From: Orbilia blumenaviensis | Lineage: Eukaryota > Ascomycota > Orbiliomycetes > Orbiliales > Orbiliaceae | Direction of reading: 5' to 3' | Length of the DNA: 64,000 nucleotides | Assembly (NCBI GenBank): GCA_036872755.1 | Contig: JAVHNS010000012.1 | Span: 1,426,001-1,490,000 of the forward strand | Shown here: positions 12,476 through 24,500 of the stretch, piece by piece | Layout of the letters: each line of letters begins with the position of its first letter | Numbering within the stretch: position 1 is the first letter of the stretch | Made by a program: the position numbers and the translations under genes | The notes under the pieces: generated by a model | What the model was told of the DNA's origin: nothing | Seen by the model: the letters and a program-made list of their open reading frames with translations, nothing else | Database searches by the model: none

Positions 12476-12711
12476 AACTTGTGAATGTGAAATTTCGATT
12501 AAACAAGAGTATTGATATGAAAGCGTATTCTCAGAGGTAGTCTCCGCGTCTGGTATAAATGACGGAGAATGGGTATCAAAGGTTCGTAAATCAAGTCAAT
12601 TTTTCGTAAACAAAAAAAAACAACAAAAGATAGATTCGCCGGAAGCCATGCAAGGAACTAAAATACAATTTCTATAATATATTTTTTTTTGGAAGGTAAA
12701 GGACGTGAAAC

Positions 12712-14271
12712 TCATTTCGACTCTACTGAAATACCATCTCGGCTCCTGGTAGGCCGGGAGGACTGGTCTTGACCACTGCTCTTTGAGCTTTGACCAATAC
12801 TGCTTCGGCGGGTGAAACCTTTCCCGAGAAATTCACTCGTTCTTCGGGATAACATGCGCATGGTTGGCCGGCTGGTCAGCGTGCCGGGACCAATTGGGTG
12901 CTGGTCATCTTGGGTATCAGAGACCTCGTCGACTGGATCTAGGGGGTCTTGCATTCCAATTAATTTAATGGCGTCCTCGTGACTCTTAGTTCTTACTGCT
13001 AGGTCCCTCTCGGCCTCTGTGATACTATTGAGGCGCTCATCAATAGTTACTTGAAGGGATTCGAGAGCCTTGCTCTTTTCCTCGAGTGATTTCTCTCGGT
13101 CTTGGAGACTTCGCTCTCTGTCTGCGAGCTCGACTTGTTGAGCTTTGAGGGAGGCCTCGAGAGTTTCGAGTGATTTAACGCGTGCCTGAAGCAGCAGCTC
13201 TCTTTCTGATACATCTTTCTCTAGAGCTGACACGCTTTGTTCCTTTGCTTGCAACTCGTCCCTGAGCTTTTGATGGGACGCTTTGTCTTTTTCATATTGG
13301 CAGCATCGATTTTTCAGCTCCGACAGAGAGCGTGAGAGCTCACCGAATTCTCGATTGAATGAACCACGTTCGTCGCTCAACTTTTGTCGAAGCTCACCCA
13401 ACTCTGTGCCGATACTGAATTCTCGTTTGGTACGGTCGGCTAGTTTGTTACTTAAGAAAGAGAGCCTTTGTTCTAGTTCCATCCGGATTTGTTCAGTTTT
13501 CTGATGTTGCTCTTGGGACTCCGTGAGGCGAGATTGAAGAGATTGGACCAGGGTGGTATGTTCCATTCGGTGGCGTTCCAGTGTCTCGAGCTGAGTACGG
13601 AGAAATCGGTCGTGTAGTTCATTAATTTCAGTTTGACGTTCATCGAGACAGCGCTGGCGTGTAGCAACGTCGGCTAGGTTCTTCTCTCGTTCTTCTTGTA
13701 GCCTTTGACGCGTTTGAGAGTTTTCCGACCGTTGCATTTCAACGATAGAACGTTCCCTGGTAATTCTATCACGAAGTTGTCGGACTTCATATTGACTCTC
13801 CTGTAATTCTGCGACATCTCGGGTAAGTTTTTCACGATCGGAAGCTATTTGTGTAGTTTTCTGTTGCTGAGTTTCGGCGGCTTGGTCGAGGGAAGATTCC
13901 TTAGTTGTGAGTTCTGCGGCACGAGTGTTGAGAGCGTCTCGTTCGATGTCGAGTTGCTGTCGTTGGGTTTCGATGGTCTGTGACCTTGAAGCTAAGTCTC
14001 TATCTCGCTTCTGTAAGGCAGCTTCCAGAGCGCGAAGGCGAGTTGCATTCTGATCTGCTCTGGAGCTTGATTGGTATGGGGGAGGCTGAGATTGGAGTAG
14101 GATGTCGCGAATGAGCTGTGCTTTTAGAAGGATGCGGGCCGCCGTTTTGGAACGGCGGGTCAGAAGGTTTAGGATGGCATTGGCAATGCAGAAAAAGGGC
14201 GAAAGGAAGAATCGTATGGCTACCCGGATTGTGCACTCAATGCGATGGGCTAGGGAAGAGACTGCCAGCAT
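12712..14271 (-). CDS. membrane-anchored long coiled-coil protein
   Basis: A single exon of 519 residues. Residues about 15-40 are hydrophobic (VAIRFFLSPFFCIANAILNLL) and probably anchor the protein. Residues about 75-430 are almost continuous coiled coil, rich in Glu, Gln, Arg, Lys and Leu, with heptad-like blocks such as LEKDVSERELLLQARVKSLE. A Ser/Thr/Arg-rich tail follows, with strings like SRRTSEF and RRSSIGQSS that resemble kinase targets. There is no motor, kinase or other catalytic domain. The architecture suggests a tether or scaffold at an organelle or membrane contact; this is inference. The gene is preceded by a GGAAG/GCAATGAAG simple-repeat tract. No family could be assigned, because coiled coils resemble many unrelated proteins. 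Confidence 0.75.
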   Translation of the reverse strand: MLAVSSLAHRIECTIRVAIRFFLSPFFCIANAILNLLTRRSKTAARILLKAQLIRDILLQSQPPPYQSSSRADQNATRLRALEAALQKRDRDLASRSQTIETQRQQLDIERDALNTRAAELTTKESSLDQAAETQQQKTTQIASDREKLTRDVAELQESQYEVRQLRDRITRERSIVEMQRSENSQTRQRLQEEREKNLADVATRQRCLDERQTEINELHDRFLRTQLETLERHRMEHTTLVQSLQSRLTESQEQHQKTEQIRMELEQRLSFLSNKLADRTKREFSIGTELGELRQKLSDERGSFNREFGELSRSLSELKNRCCQYEKDKASHQKLRDELQAKEQSVSALEKDVSERELLLQARVKSLETLEASLKAQQVELADRERSLQDREKSLEEKSKALESLQVTIDERLNSITEAERDLAVRTKSHEDAIKLIGMQDPLDPVDEVSDTQDDQHPIGPGTLTSRPTMRMLSRRTSEFLGKGFTRRSSIGQSSKSSGQDQSSRPTRSRDGISVESK

Positions 14272-14335
14272 ATTGGGGGGAGCAACATTAAAACATCATA
14301 TTCGGGATTCAATGAGCTGAACCGACCGCCTCTTG

Positions 14336-14449
14336 GGAAGGAAGGAAGGAAGGAAGGATTGAAGGAAGGATTGAAGGAAGGAAGCAATGAAGGGAAGCAA
14401 TGAAAGGAAGCAATGAAGGGAAGCAATGAAGGAAGCAATGAAGGAAAGA
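14336..14449. repeat. GGAA / GGAAGCAATGAA tandem repeat upstream of the coiled-coil gene
   Basis: About 114 bp of GGAAGGAAGG units passing into GGATTGAAGGAA and then GGAAGCAATGAAG units. It lies 65 bp upstream of the ATG of the minus-strand coiled-coil gene, so it is probably promoter or 5' leader, where the transcribed strand would be CT-rich. Confidence 0.85.
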
Positions 14450-14883
14450 GGTAATGGCGAGCGTATGTGTGTATATGTGCTTAAAGCCTTTTAGTCTTAA
14501 TGCGTTTTTCGAGGGCGAGGGGGAGGAGGAGGAGGTCTGATGGAATTTGCAATGGTATGTATGTATGGGAAAAAAGAAGGAAGAAGCACGATCGATATAT
14601 AGCTCGGGATATCTTCACGGTCTCAGGGATATGATTTTTTTTTCGAACACCTGGGAGTACCGTGCTATGCAGTGTGACTTCGTTGGCAGGCAGCTCTAGT
14701 GACGCATGCAAGCATCAGGAATGCACCGAAAAGCTGGCTGCTTCTAGACCAATGGTGAGTTGGGGGGTGACAGGGGCAGCGTGGTTTTATCGAGATAAGC
14801 GATCGAATCGGAGGTCTGGGAAGCTCCCAAGAGAAGTGCCATTTCACATGTGAATTATTTTCATTCTTCAGGCCAGCAGGTCC

Positions 14884-15177
14884 CTAAGCTCCCCTGTCAA
14901 CCGCCTGGAGCCCGCCCCTGGTAGCCCCAACTCGATGCTGTTGGTATTCATGGCAGGCAGCGCATGCTCCTGCTATCTTAGCTGACGTCCCGCTTGTCGC
15001 TGTGCTGTCCGGCCTGTGGTACATCCTGGCCGAACCACCGCCCAGCCGAAGGTTTTGGACGAGGTCGCTCTCCTGGACTAGAACAATGTAGCACTCGTTC
15101 TCACTAGCTCCGGTCGTCACGCAACCGATATGATTGCAACTGTAATAGAAATATAGCGTTGGCTTTGTATTACTCAT
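14884..15177 (-). CDS. small Cys-containing hypothetical protein, uncertain
   Basis: A frame of 97 codons, higher in GC than its surroundings. It has paired cysteines (CNHIGC near residue 14 and CAACH near residue 70) that could bind a metal. No signal peptide or membrane segment is present. I do not recognise the family. It lies between the coiled-coil gene and the MFS gene on the same strand, and could be a small real gene. Confidence 0.35.
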   Translation of the reverse strand: MSNTKPTLYFYYSCNHIGCVTTGASENECYIVLVQESDLVQNLRLGGGSARMYHRPDSTATSGTSAKIAGACAACHEYQQHRVGATRGGLQAVDRGA

Positions 15178-15390
15178 TTTGAAGTGAGAGATCTCGACGA
15201 TGGATTGATATATCGATATATCATATGATTGGGGGAAAGTGGTTATGATTGTGGAGAGATTCTTCGCCGAAACGAGAGGCTACAAGGTTTTGTACCCGCA
15301 GACGCCAACTCATCGATGCCCCACCGAGACAACATATTCGCCCGCCTCGGCCCAAGATTGGTCGCGAGATCGCAGGACAACTCGAGCATG

Positions 15391-17476
15391 CTAAAACATT
15401 CTTTCCTTTGAGCTTTTCTCAATGCTAAGTGAAACTGGATCATCGCTATTAAAAACCTCTTCCAATTCCTCCAATGTGCGTCCTTTCGTTTCAACAAAAT
15501 ATGCATTAATTACTGCCTAACCGATTGGACTTGTTAGGGCGGAGAGCAAGATCGAAGTTGACCACGGATTGCCAGGCGAGCACTTACTGCTTCAATAAAA
15601 TCCCAAACGCAAAATAAGAAGAAAAACATTGGGCCTAGCCTCGCCATAGCTACAGGGGCAAGAAGGGTGTTGAGCTGTTCATGTTCATGTTGTGTATCGT
15701 TAGCAAGGTTGTACTGTTCGTAGGTCTCAAGGTCGGGAAGGGACACCTACGCATCCAGCCGACCCGCCGCACATGGTTGCAACGGCCATTCCACGAGCTC
15801 GCATATCATTGGTCATCACTTCGGCGGGGTAAACTGGCTATTCCACAATCAGATTTATGTTTTCGGCCCGAGGGCTATATTGTTTCTTACCTGCATGCTT
15901 GTATAACCGGTTGCAAAGATAACCCCAAAGGTATAGATTGTTATAAGAGAAAATGTCGAATATATAAATTCTCCAGTTCGGTAATACATGCCCATAGATA
16001 GAGCGAGAAGCCCCATACAGGTAGCAAGTCCTGAAGTGCAATTGTAGAGCCTGAATCTGGTCAGCTATTATCGCGAAACCACGTTTCGAAAGAACAGCAT
16101 ACATTTTCCGTCTTCCGTAGTGGTCATGCAGCCTTGCACCTACTGCGGCTGCTGTCCAGCCTATGATCGCATATAGCCCGTTTAGATAGAGTTTTGTGCT
16201 CATTTGTTGAATCCCGACATCGTGGAGCATGGAAGGCAGATAGTAGGAAATGATCTAGGTCGCGATTAGTCGCAGATTTTTGAGCAAAGGGATCGAGCCA
16301 TGCCGCACTTACGTTATTTCCAGACATCTGACCGAATAAGCTCATGCATAGGAGGATGAAAAGACGTCGTTTCCTCGCCGGTGTCGAATATAGGATGCTC
16401 CAGCCAGTAGGCATCCCATCTCTTTGTTTGACATCCGCTTCCATCTGGGTGAACTCTTCTGATACCTTCCGGGTGACTACGCCGTTTGCATGAAGGCTTG
16501 CCATAACATCACGAGCTTCTGCAGACCGGGAGTTGGCAACGAGCCTGGCTCCCGACCTTGTCAGCGAGTCTAGTTGTTTGGAGGGGAGAGGGGTCGAAGT
16601 ACCATCTCGGCGATTCTGGTATATAACGGACGCCCGATGCCACGATAGCGGGGAAGACACATTGCAGAGCAACTGGGACCCTCCATGCTGCATGCCCATG
16701 ATATAGAGATTCGGAAACGAGTACGGCAAGGGTAGCAAGGATCGACCCAAGGAAAAATAGAGTGTCTGTGACTCGTTAGTCTGGTTTTAATGCTATCTGC
16801 TTAAGTCCGCTTACTGTAGAGTCCAGCAATTGTTCCTCTACGATCGGCTGGTGATATTTCGATCAGATAGATAGACGAGGAGCGGCAAGCCAGAGTTGAG
16901 AAGAACCCAAGGGTGAACCTTCCGATCATGAACATCCATACTGAAATTATATTAGCAACTTAGAATCCATGAAACCGAGAGAAGACCACACATGCCGGAC
17001 CGCGAAAAAGCCTGGATAAGAGCGCCGCATATCACGCCGAGAGAGCCAAGTTGAATACAGAAGAGACGTCCCCTACTGTCTGCAAGTCGAAGAGTGAACG
17101 CTCCTAGTATGCCACCGACCTACTGACATGGTCCGTCAGCACAGCCTCCTGTTAAGCCATCGGGGCTTTTATGTCTATGTATATGTGTGTGTATGTGTGT
17201 GTATGTGTCAAACCTGCATAGATGCAAATATGAGGCCTGTAGTAGCCTTCGAGTTACCAGTGCCGAAGAACGATTGGAAGGAGGGGAGCGTGTTGAGGTT
17301 CCCGATGAGCGAGGCGTCCAGGCCCGCCATAGTTGAATCTGTAGAGTACAGCCAAGTTAGCCATTGCCAATCGTAACATGAGCGGAAAACTAACTGAGGT
17401 ATATCAAGGCGCATATTGAATACAGTCTATTATAACTGACGCCGTAGCGTGTCTGGCGGGAGAGAAAGGATGGCAT
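15391..17476 (-). CDS. MFS sugar transporter (lactose/hexose permease-like), 11 exons
   Basis: Read on the minus strand, exons are 17476-17395, 17338-17214, 17119-16990, 16940-16815, 16765-16603, 16544-16313, 16254-16103, 16050-15891, 15837-15751, 15674-15588 and 15516-15391. They sum to 1470 nt, 489 residues and stop, in one frame. Sugar-porter signatures are present in order: AGLDASLIGNL in TM1, ADSRGR, the central PESPRW (assembled across an intron), DHYGRRKM in the second half, and VETKGRTLEE after the last helix. It should be a 12-helix proton-coupled sugar permease of the plasma membrane. The end of exon 3 has two possible donors (after 16990 or 16987), and the short N-terminus could be preceded by another exon. 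Intron 2 carries a GT microsatellite. The gene begins only 222 bp from a retrotransposon LTR. Confidence 0.85.
17165..17211. repeat. GT/TATG microsatellite in intron 2 of the MFS gene
   Basis: TATGTGTGTGTATGTGTGTG-type alternating purine/pyrimidine tract lying wholly inside the intron 17120-17213, so it does not touch coding sequence. Confidence 0.85.
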
Positions 17477-17697
17477 TCGGCTGTTGCGAAGAATGAGGGA
17501 GGATTGAATCTGGGGTAGGGCTGTAGAGCTTCCAAACGCGGCTCCGATTTGGGCCTTTGTGACACGAGACAATTGCAGAATGCAACACAACACATTACAT
17601 ATGGTGTGTGAACCGAAAGCTGTGCAGGGCACTAAACCACCCAAACACACTCTCTAGGTTCACCCGACCACTACACCGAATAGGATCGGCTACGACA

Positions 17698-17866
17698 TAG
17701 GAATCTGACCTATACTAAAGAGTGACTTTGTATATATTAAAGAAGGTGGTCTAGATTAATTAATTTATATGAGAATGAATGTGCGTGGGGGTAATAACAA
17801 GTGCTACTATTTATGTGAAGGTTATTGAGGGTTTGTGAATTAGGTTTGGGGAGAAAACAGTTTGCA
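17698..17866 (-). repeat. left LTR (3' LTR of the minus-strand Ty3/gypsy element)
   Basis: 169 bp, aligning without gaps to 25359-25527. It ends in CA; its second base is A where the other copy has TG, consistent with a RIP transition. Hand alignment gives about 27 differences, all transitions. The first base outside the LTR is 222 bp from the MFS start codon. Confidence 0.9.
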
Positions 17867-17998
17867 ACTTGTGGGGGAACAAAAAGAATTGGAGGCTTCG
17901 CCAACTAGTTATAAAAATAATAATGGTTATTGATATACGTAGATTTTTAGATTATTTAGAGAGTATTTTCTTTTCTTGATGCCTAATGAGTCAATTAG

Positions 17999-18271
17999 CT
18001 ATGTGGAGCGTTCTCTATGTGCTAGTTTCGAGATTTGGAACGGTTTTAGTGTGTGGTTTGTTAGCTTGGATAAGTGTTGTCTTTTATTTTTAAGAAGGAT
18101 TATATCCTTAATTTTTGGAGAGGTTTTGAATCTTCGGTTTGATATACGTTGTTGTAGCTTTTGGTTGTTTTGTAGTATGGTGGATAGTGCTTTATTTTGC
18201 TGGTATAAAATTAGATTCAAATGATTTATAATGCTAGTTTTGACGTTGAATTCTGTAGTGCCCTTTTTCAT
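17999..18271 (-). pseudogene. Ty3/gypsy integrase C-terminal region, remnant
   Basis: A 90-codon open stretch reading NNQKLQQRISNRRF then SPKIKDIILLKNKRQ and SKLTNHTLKPFQI. This matches the integrase tail pattern of a basic helix, a GD-x-V-L-L strand and an RPSKKL...GPF motif, with typical RIP substitutions such as Pro to Leu and Gly to Lys. It is unusually free of stops for the element. Confidence 0.7.
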
Positions 18272-18659
18272 AACTTCTTTTTTATTGGTCTCTTTAGGGG
18301 TGGTGTTTAAAAGGTCTTATTTGGTATTAAAGCTTAAGAATAGTTGATATGGGGTAAATCTATGTTGTTGCATAAATTGTGTATTGATACTATGTTGAAT
18401 TAAATTTTGATGTTGATCTTAAATTTGCTGGTTTTGAGGGTTAGAGATGCATAGTTTTTGAATGTGATATAATATTACTTATATTATTTTTTTAGTTAGT
18501 TTTGTAGTTTGTGGGTGCCTGGACGACCCAAAATGCTGTTTAATTTGTTTTGAATGATAAAATTCAGGAAGAGGTTCTTCTTTGAAATGTTGTTTGTTGT
18601 CTGAATGCAACGTTAGTAGAAAACTGAAGTGATGACTTATGTTTTATAAAAGCTAAACA

Positions 18660-18900
18660 GTGTAGCAATTTGAAGGGCTGGGGGTTGGTTATAAAAAGGT
18701 GTAATGATTAAAATAATCAATGGTAATAAGTATATATGAATTTCCAGATATAATAGTTGGAATTGGTTTTATATAGTCAATGGTTAGTAAGTTTATGGGG
18801 GTTAAAATCAGTATGGAGGCTGGATTGTTTTTTAATGTTCAATGATTTGAACAACATTGATAGGTATTGTAGGACTTAATGAAGTCTTCAATGTTTTGTT
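18660..18900 (-). pseudogene. Ty3/gypsy integrase zinc-finger and catalytic core, remnant
   Basis: On the minus strand the string FIKSYNTYQCC matches the zinc-binding FVxxCxxCQ motif with both Cys changed to Tyr-type codons, as RIP would do (TGC to TAC). It is followed by LLTIDYIKPIPTI and GNSYILITIDYF, matching the first catalytic Asp region and the second core strand of Ty3/gypsy integrases. Several in-frame stops are present. Confidence 0.75.
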
Positions 18901-19189
18901 TTTGGTTGGGCTAGTAACATCGTCCTACTAGTTATTTCAGTGTTAGTTTTAAAGAAAAGTAATTATGGTGGTGGGTAGCAGTGATAGTCTGGGGTATTTT
19001 GTTTTTTAATATATAGCGGCTCTATTTATTGCCAGGTTTTAGGAATTTTAGACGACAGTTTTGTGTATCGTCTCGTGTTTGGTACTATTTGGATTTTTTC
19101 TTTAGATATCTCCATTTGTTGTGGTCCATATAATCCTTTTCAAATTCCATATAGTTGCCGTTGGAGAGTAAATACCATATTATGCTTTA

Positions 19190-19445
19190 ATAGCAATTAT
19201 CTTTAGATTATTGTGCCCAAACTTACTTAATTTCCTCTAAAATAACGATATTTACTGCCCAAAACCTAACCGCACTCGAGTTTGGTGTAACCATGTCTGA
19301 CCCATTTATCACCCATCCTTCGACTGTGGTAGCAAATGATATCCAAGTTTCTTTCGGACTGGGGTTTGTATATGGAGGGTTCATCATAAAACATAACCGT
19401 GAATAGCTGTTAGCGATTTTGTTTTCTTTCCCAGGTACATGCTAT
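19190..19445. other. less mutated GC-richer island inside the retrotransposon
   Basis: About 250 bp between the RNase H and integrase remnants keep both C and G (for example CCGCACTCGAGTTTGG near 19270), whereas sequence on both sides has lost almost all of one or both. It encodes the linker after RNase H on the minus strand. Confidence 0.6.
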
Positions 19446-19753
19446 ATTTCATAGTTGAATTTTGAAATAGTTAGTTGTTATTTAGTTAGTTGTCTAGAAA
19501 GGTTGCCTTTTTTAAATAGATAAATCAGAGTTTGGTGATTTGTGTATAAGACCACTGGGTGCGCTGATTTAAGGAGATAATGTTTGTTCGCATATATAAA
19601 CTGAATTAGGGTTAAAACTTTTCTTTTTGTGGTTATATATTTCATTTTTAGTGTTGAAAGTTGTTGGTTGTGAAAGGATATATATTTAATATTGTTCTTG
19701 GTTTTAACTGATAGTTTAATTTTAGTTGGTTGTTTTTGTAGTTGAAATAACAT
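19400..19753 (-). pseudogene. Ty3/gypsy RNase H domain and linker, remnant
   Basis: The open stretch 19478-19753 contains LSTLKMKYITTKRKVLTL, YLLKSAHPVVLYTNHQTL and LFKKGNLSRQLTK, matching the connection/RNase H end of gypsy polymerases (YTTTEKELLA, YTDHKNL). Downstream on the same strand HVPGKENKIANSYSR matches the RPGKENxxADALSR boundary motif, broken once by a stop codon. Confidence 0.8.
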
Positions 19754-19999
19754 ATTACTTAAACTGGTCTGGGATGTATTACAAGTTAAGTGAAACTAAA
19801 GATTTAGGTTGCCACTTCAGTATTGTGTAACTATGATTAAATCTATTATCTACTGAAATGTCTTTTCCTGTCTATTTGTTCAATTAAATTTAATTAACTT
19901 TTTTTTATATTTTAATTAATTTTTAGTATTTTTCTAAATTATTAACATATTTAGCTCCCAGATTAGTACTTTTTTAAAGATGTGTAATAAATCACACTT

Positions 20000-21510
20000 A
20001 TTTGGTATAAACTATTTTAAGTACATTATAAAATAGCAAAATTATTCAAGCTTTTTCAGATTGGTTGATAATTTGTACTTTAATAATTTAGCTATTTTCT
20101 TTTAATTTAACTTAAGGTTTTTTAAAGTTTACTATATTTTAATTGTGGTTAATTTTTTTATAAAATAGAAAAATTTATTTAAAATTAGGATTAATATAAC
20201 CCAAACAAAATACAGAAAATATTAATTATATAAAAAGTTAACTTGTTCCAAAACTAAAATATTTACGCCACAATTATCATTAAAAAAAAAATTATAAATC
20301 AATTTACTAATAACTATTTTAATTACCCTAAACAAAACCAGTTTGAAATTAGGTTTTGGTATATACCCAATTATAAAATCTTATAGTTATGTATAAATAT
20401 ATAATAAACCATATAAACCTTAACCCATTCTCTTATACACAAACATTCTTTAAAAAATATTAAAAATTATTTTGTATATATGTTTAAAATATATTAATAT
20501 TTTCTAATATTTATTAATACTATTATCTTTCTAATATATTTTATATTTTACCTACACCATTTGATCCACTATTGACTCCATCTTTTTAATTAGATAATTA
20601 AATTTTAATATAGTTTTGTTTATAAATTTATAATTATGTATAAGTTGTAAATCACTATTTAGCTTATCAATTAAATTAATTTTAAATTTCCAAAAATTAA
20701 TATAATATATAATAATATTAGTTTTAAATAATTTAAAAATTTTAATAGTTAATTATTTTTTTTAATATTAAATATATAATAATTAATTATCATATTATAA
20801 TATAATATCATATTTAATAAATATGAAGTATTAAATTAAATTAATAACTAAAAATTTTGTTAATTTAGTAATAAATAAATTTTTCCAAGTAAATAAAATT
20901 CTCTTCATCTACTTACAGTCTTATTCTTTCCCATATAAACTTATAATTATTAATGATTTATCAAATTAATTATTTATCTTTAACTATTTTTCTTAACTAA
21001 GCAGCCTTCAATAATTACAAAATCTTCAGATAGTCAAAAAATTGTAAATATTGCCCCATATTACATCTAGATAATCATTCTCCACTCCTTCCAAAAATAT
21101 ATATAAAATAGGTTGTTGTTTTGATAATTGCTTTTTTTGTTTCATTAATATCTGTACTATATTTGTACTTAATTTTTTTTGTACAAATCCCCCATCTTTA
21201 CCCTAAATCCTTTCTGTTATAATTTCCTTGTTTAAATTTTTATATTTTTCCTAATTATTACCCACATTTAAATTTATACTCATTTTTAAACTTATTAATT
21301 CAATTATTTTCAAAAATTTAATTTTTTTTTTAGGCTTTCTTATTTTGATTTTTTTGGGGTCAATAGTAACCAAAATAGACTTATAACTTAAACTTTACAA
21401 TTTTCCTTTTCCCCCTAAATCAAATACTTTTAAAATACGCTTATAACCCTTTAAACATACCTAATTTCTTTTCCCAAATTTGATTTTTTTGATTTCTCTT
21501 CTTCTGATTT
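20000..21510. other. G-depleted, C-retaining segment of the AT-rich block
   Basis: On the plus strand this segment keeps C (runs such as CCCCCTAAATC near 21411) but has almost no G. The flanks 17.9-19.1 and 21.55-25.3 kb show the reverse. Coding remnants of reverse transcriptase, expected here, could not be recognised by eye. Confidence 0.65.
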
Positions 21511-24500
21511 TTTTTTTAAGTTTTTTTGTTCTTATTTTAGAAATTCTTTATAGTTTTGGTTAATCATATTAATGTTGTTGATGCTGCTATTGTTGGTAAA
21601 ACTTTCGTCAGTATTTTTATTATTTAGAGGTTTTATTAAGTTGTTTAAATTGGCTAGCGTTAGTGAATTTACTTTTGGGATATTATATTTGTTGTTTTAA
21701 TTATTCTAAAGTATATATTAATTTATGTCATATCTTTTAATAATTTGAGCTTGTACCATCTATTTTTTAAAAAGAAGGAGATAGTATATAGTTTTGTATA
21801 ATATAACGTGTGTTTTGATATAAAAGTTTATATTAGCTATTTTTAATTAGAAATAGATGTAGTATTATAAAGTTACTACGTGATTGGTTATATTATGGCA
21901 TTTTATTAGTTTACTATTTAGCAGCTTTAGATTTAGGATCTAGATAACTTTAATTGGTATGAGATTTATTATAACGCCCTTATCAAATAAAATATAATGC
22001 AGTAGGCAGTAATTACTTTTCATATAGTAAACTAAAATTGTATAGAATAATAAAATTAAGGTTATGGGTTTAGTATAACCTTGTGGTTTATTATCTGATT
22101 TATCATCAATTTTATCTCAAAAATCTAATTTGATTAAATTTAAATTTAATATGTTGATTAAAAATATTAAATCTTCTAAAATTGTTGTGGTGTTGTTTTT
22201 GTTGAAGTGTATTAATTTTTGTGGGTTTTTAATAAACAGTTTTAAGTCTTGTAAAGTTGTTTTTAATGTTAGTATATTATTGTTGCTGATTGGAGCTTTT
22301 TTTTTTTTTTCCTGTATGAGTTGATACACTAACTTTTGTTGGAGGTTGGGGGTTTTGTTTAACAAATTTGTTAAATTAACTGTAACATTTAATTTTTTTA
22401 GGATTTGTATAATATTTTGTGTTGGTTTAGAAGTAGTATTTAAATAATTTTTTCAGTGTATATTGTGTATTGGATTTATTGTTGTTTTGTGGTGTGGTGC
22501 TAATTTCTTGGTTTTAAGAGGAGGACTTATTTCTTTTTTTTGTGATTTTGGGGGTTGTCCTTTTGGTTGTTAATTAGCATTCCTTTTTTTTACACCAGTA
22601 TTTACGTTTTGTATTTCTGTTTTCCCTAAGGTAATATCAATGTCCATTAGGTATTCTTTATCAGAGCTGTAGTCCATATTATCATTCAAATTTTATTATT
22701 ATTGATTAATCAGTTGCCAGCTTAATTTATATTTTGATTATTTTAAGTCTACAAAACTGATTTTTTGTACACAAATGTTTTTCCCAATTATCTTAATCTG
22801 AACAGCTAAAATAGCTTAATTAATAGTTGCTTGTATAAATAGTATTATTATTGTGGTTTGATTTATTTGTTTTTTTTGCTTTTTTTTGTTTATATATACT
22901 TTATATTTATTATAAACTTTTTTTTTTAAGTATTTAAAAATAGGAGAATTTAAGTAATTTTTGATTAAGTAATTTTTTATCACATAATTAAAATATTTTT
23001 AATTTTTTAATTATAATTTATTAATTAGATATATTAATGGTAGATGTTTGTAATTATTTATTAAATAGTTATAATTATGACTTTTTATATAGTTGTAGAT
23101 TATTAGAAAAATTGGTTGTTTAATTGATAAATTGAATAGATCTTTATAGATTGTAAAATATTGTTGGGGTGTATTTAAATTAAATACTAAGATTATTTAA
23201 TTTAAAAATTTTAAATTGGGATTTTATTCCAAAATTTTAATAGTTATCTCTTGTTTTTTTTTTTTTAGTAAAAAATCTAATCTGTTATACAATTAGAATA
23301 TTAGATTTTTAATATTTTAGATATTTTGTTGTCTTCAACATATTTCTGATTTTTTAAAATTGGCCAGATTTTTAAATTGCTTTATAATCTTTTGGAGTGA
23401 TTATTACTTTTGTTTGGTTTTAATTGCTATGGTTAAATTTTGTAGTATTTAACAACTATTATTTAGTTTGTCTAAGACTTTGTTTTTGAAATAGCTTTGT
23501 TTAAGTTTATTATAATCTAAAATTTTGCAGATGTTGGTTGTTTTTTTAATATATTTTAATAAAATTATAAATTTTTATCTTAAATTAACTAAGTAATTTC
23601 AAATATTTATTTTTTTACTATTAAAAAACTTAAATTTTTTTCTAATTTTTTTATAGATTTTATAAAAATTTTTTCTAATTTTAGATTTTTGGGCGTTGTA
23701 ATACTTGAGGGTTTTGCCTCCCAAATAGTTTTTTAATATAAATAATCAAAATTATTTCTAAGCAGAAGATTTTAGCAAATTCCAATGAATTCCAACATTA
23801 AACATTAGTATTTTATAAAAATTTTTAAATTTAAAATTGTTTTTTTCTATAAACTTAGGTAAGTGTATATGTAAATTGGAATTATGAATTAAATTTAAAC
23901 TAATTACTGTAAAATAAACTGAGGATCTTTTGGAAGGTATTTGGGGTACATTTTTCTATAATGAATTGCTGTTGGTTTCATAATTAAAGTTTGGTGAATA
24001 GTTATTAAAAGAAGAATTGGTTGATTTGGAGTTGGAATTTGATAAACTTGAGTTTGAGCTTGATTTGTTAGAGTTTGAGTTTTTGTTAGATTTGGTACTA
24101 ATACAATATCTTTTATTTTTGCAATTCTTTTTTTTTTTATTTTTTTTTTTGGATTGTTTTAATTTTTTAGATTTTTTATTCTTATTTTGATTATTATTTG
24201 TTTGGTTGTTATTTTGTTTTGTGTTGTTGTTTGTGGTTGTTTGGGGAGTTTGGGGCTTGTATTTAGACTATTTTTGTTTATGGTTTGATTTTTTAGATGT
24301 TTGGTTTTCGAGTTTTGGTAATTTTAATTTAAAGTAAAAAGATGGTGTTTTCGGGTTTGTAATGATTTTATTTACAAAAATAATTCCATTTTTGTTGTGA
24401 TTTAAAATAAATTGGTGTTGTTGCATGTTTTGTTTAAAAATTTATAAATTTCAACCATAATTATCCCAAAATTTATAAAGTTGGTTTATGGTGATTAATT

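Noticed and set aside
15838..16750. MFS permease as a pseudogene because its frames are broken
   Set aside because: All breaks coincide with small GT-AG introns and the spliced product is a full 489-residue transporter with intact PESPRW and ETKGRTLEE motifs.
17165..17211. GT microsatellite as a break in the transporter coding sequence
   Set aside because: It lies entirely inside an intron with acceptable splice sites.
17860..17900. Primer-binding site after the left LTR (GTGGGGGAAC)
   Set aside because: The coding remnants show the element is on the minus strand, so this side is the 3' end and cannot hold the primer-binding site.
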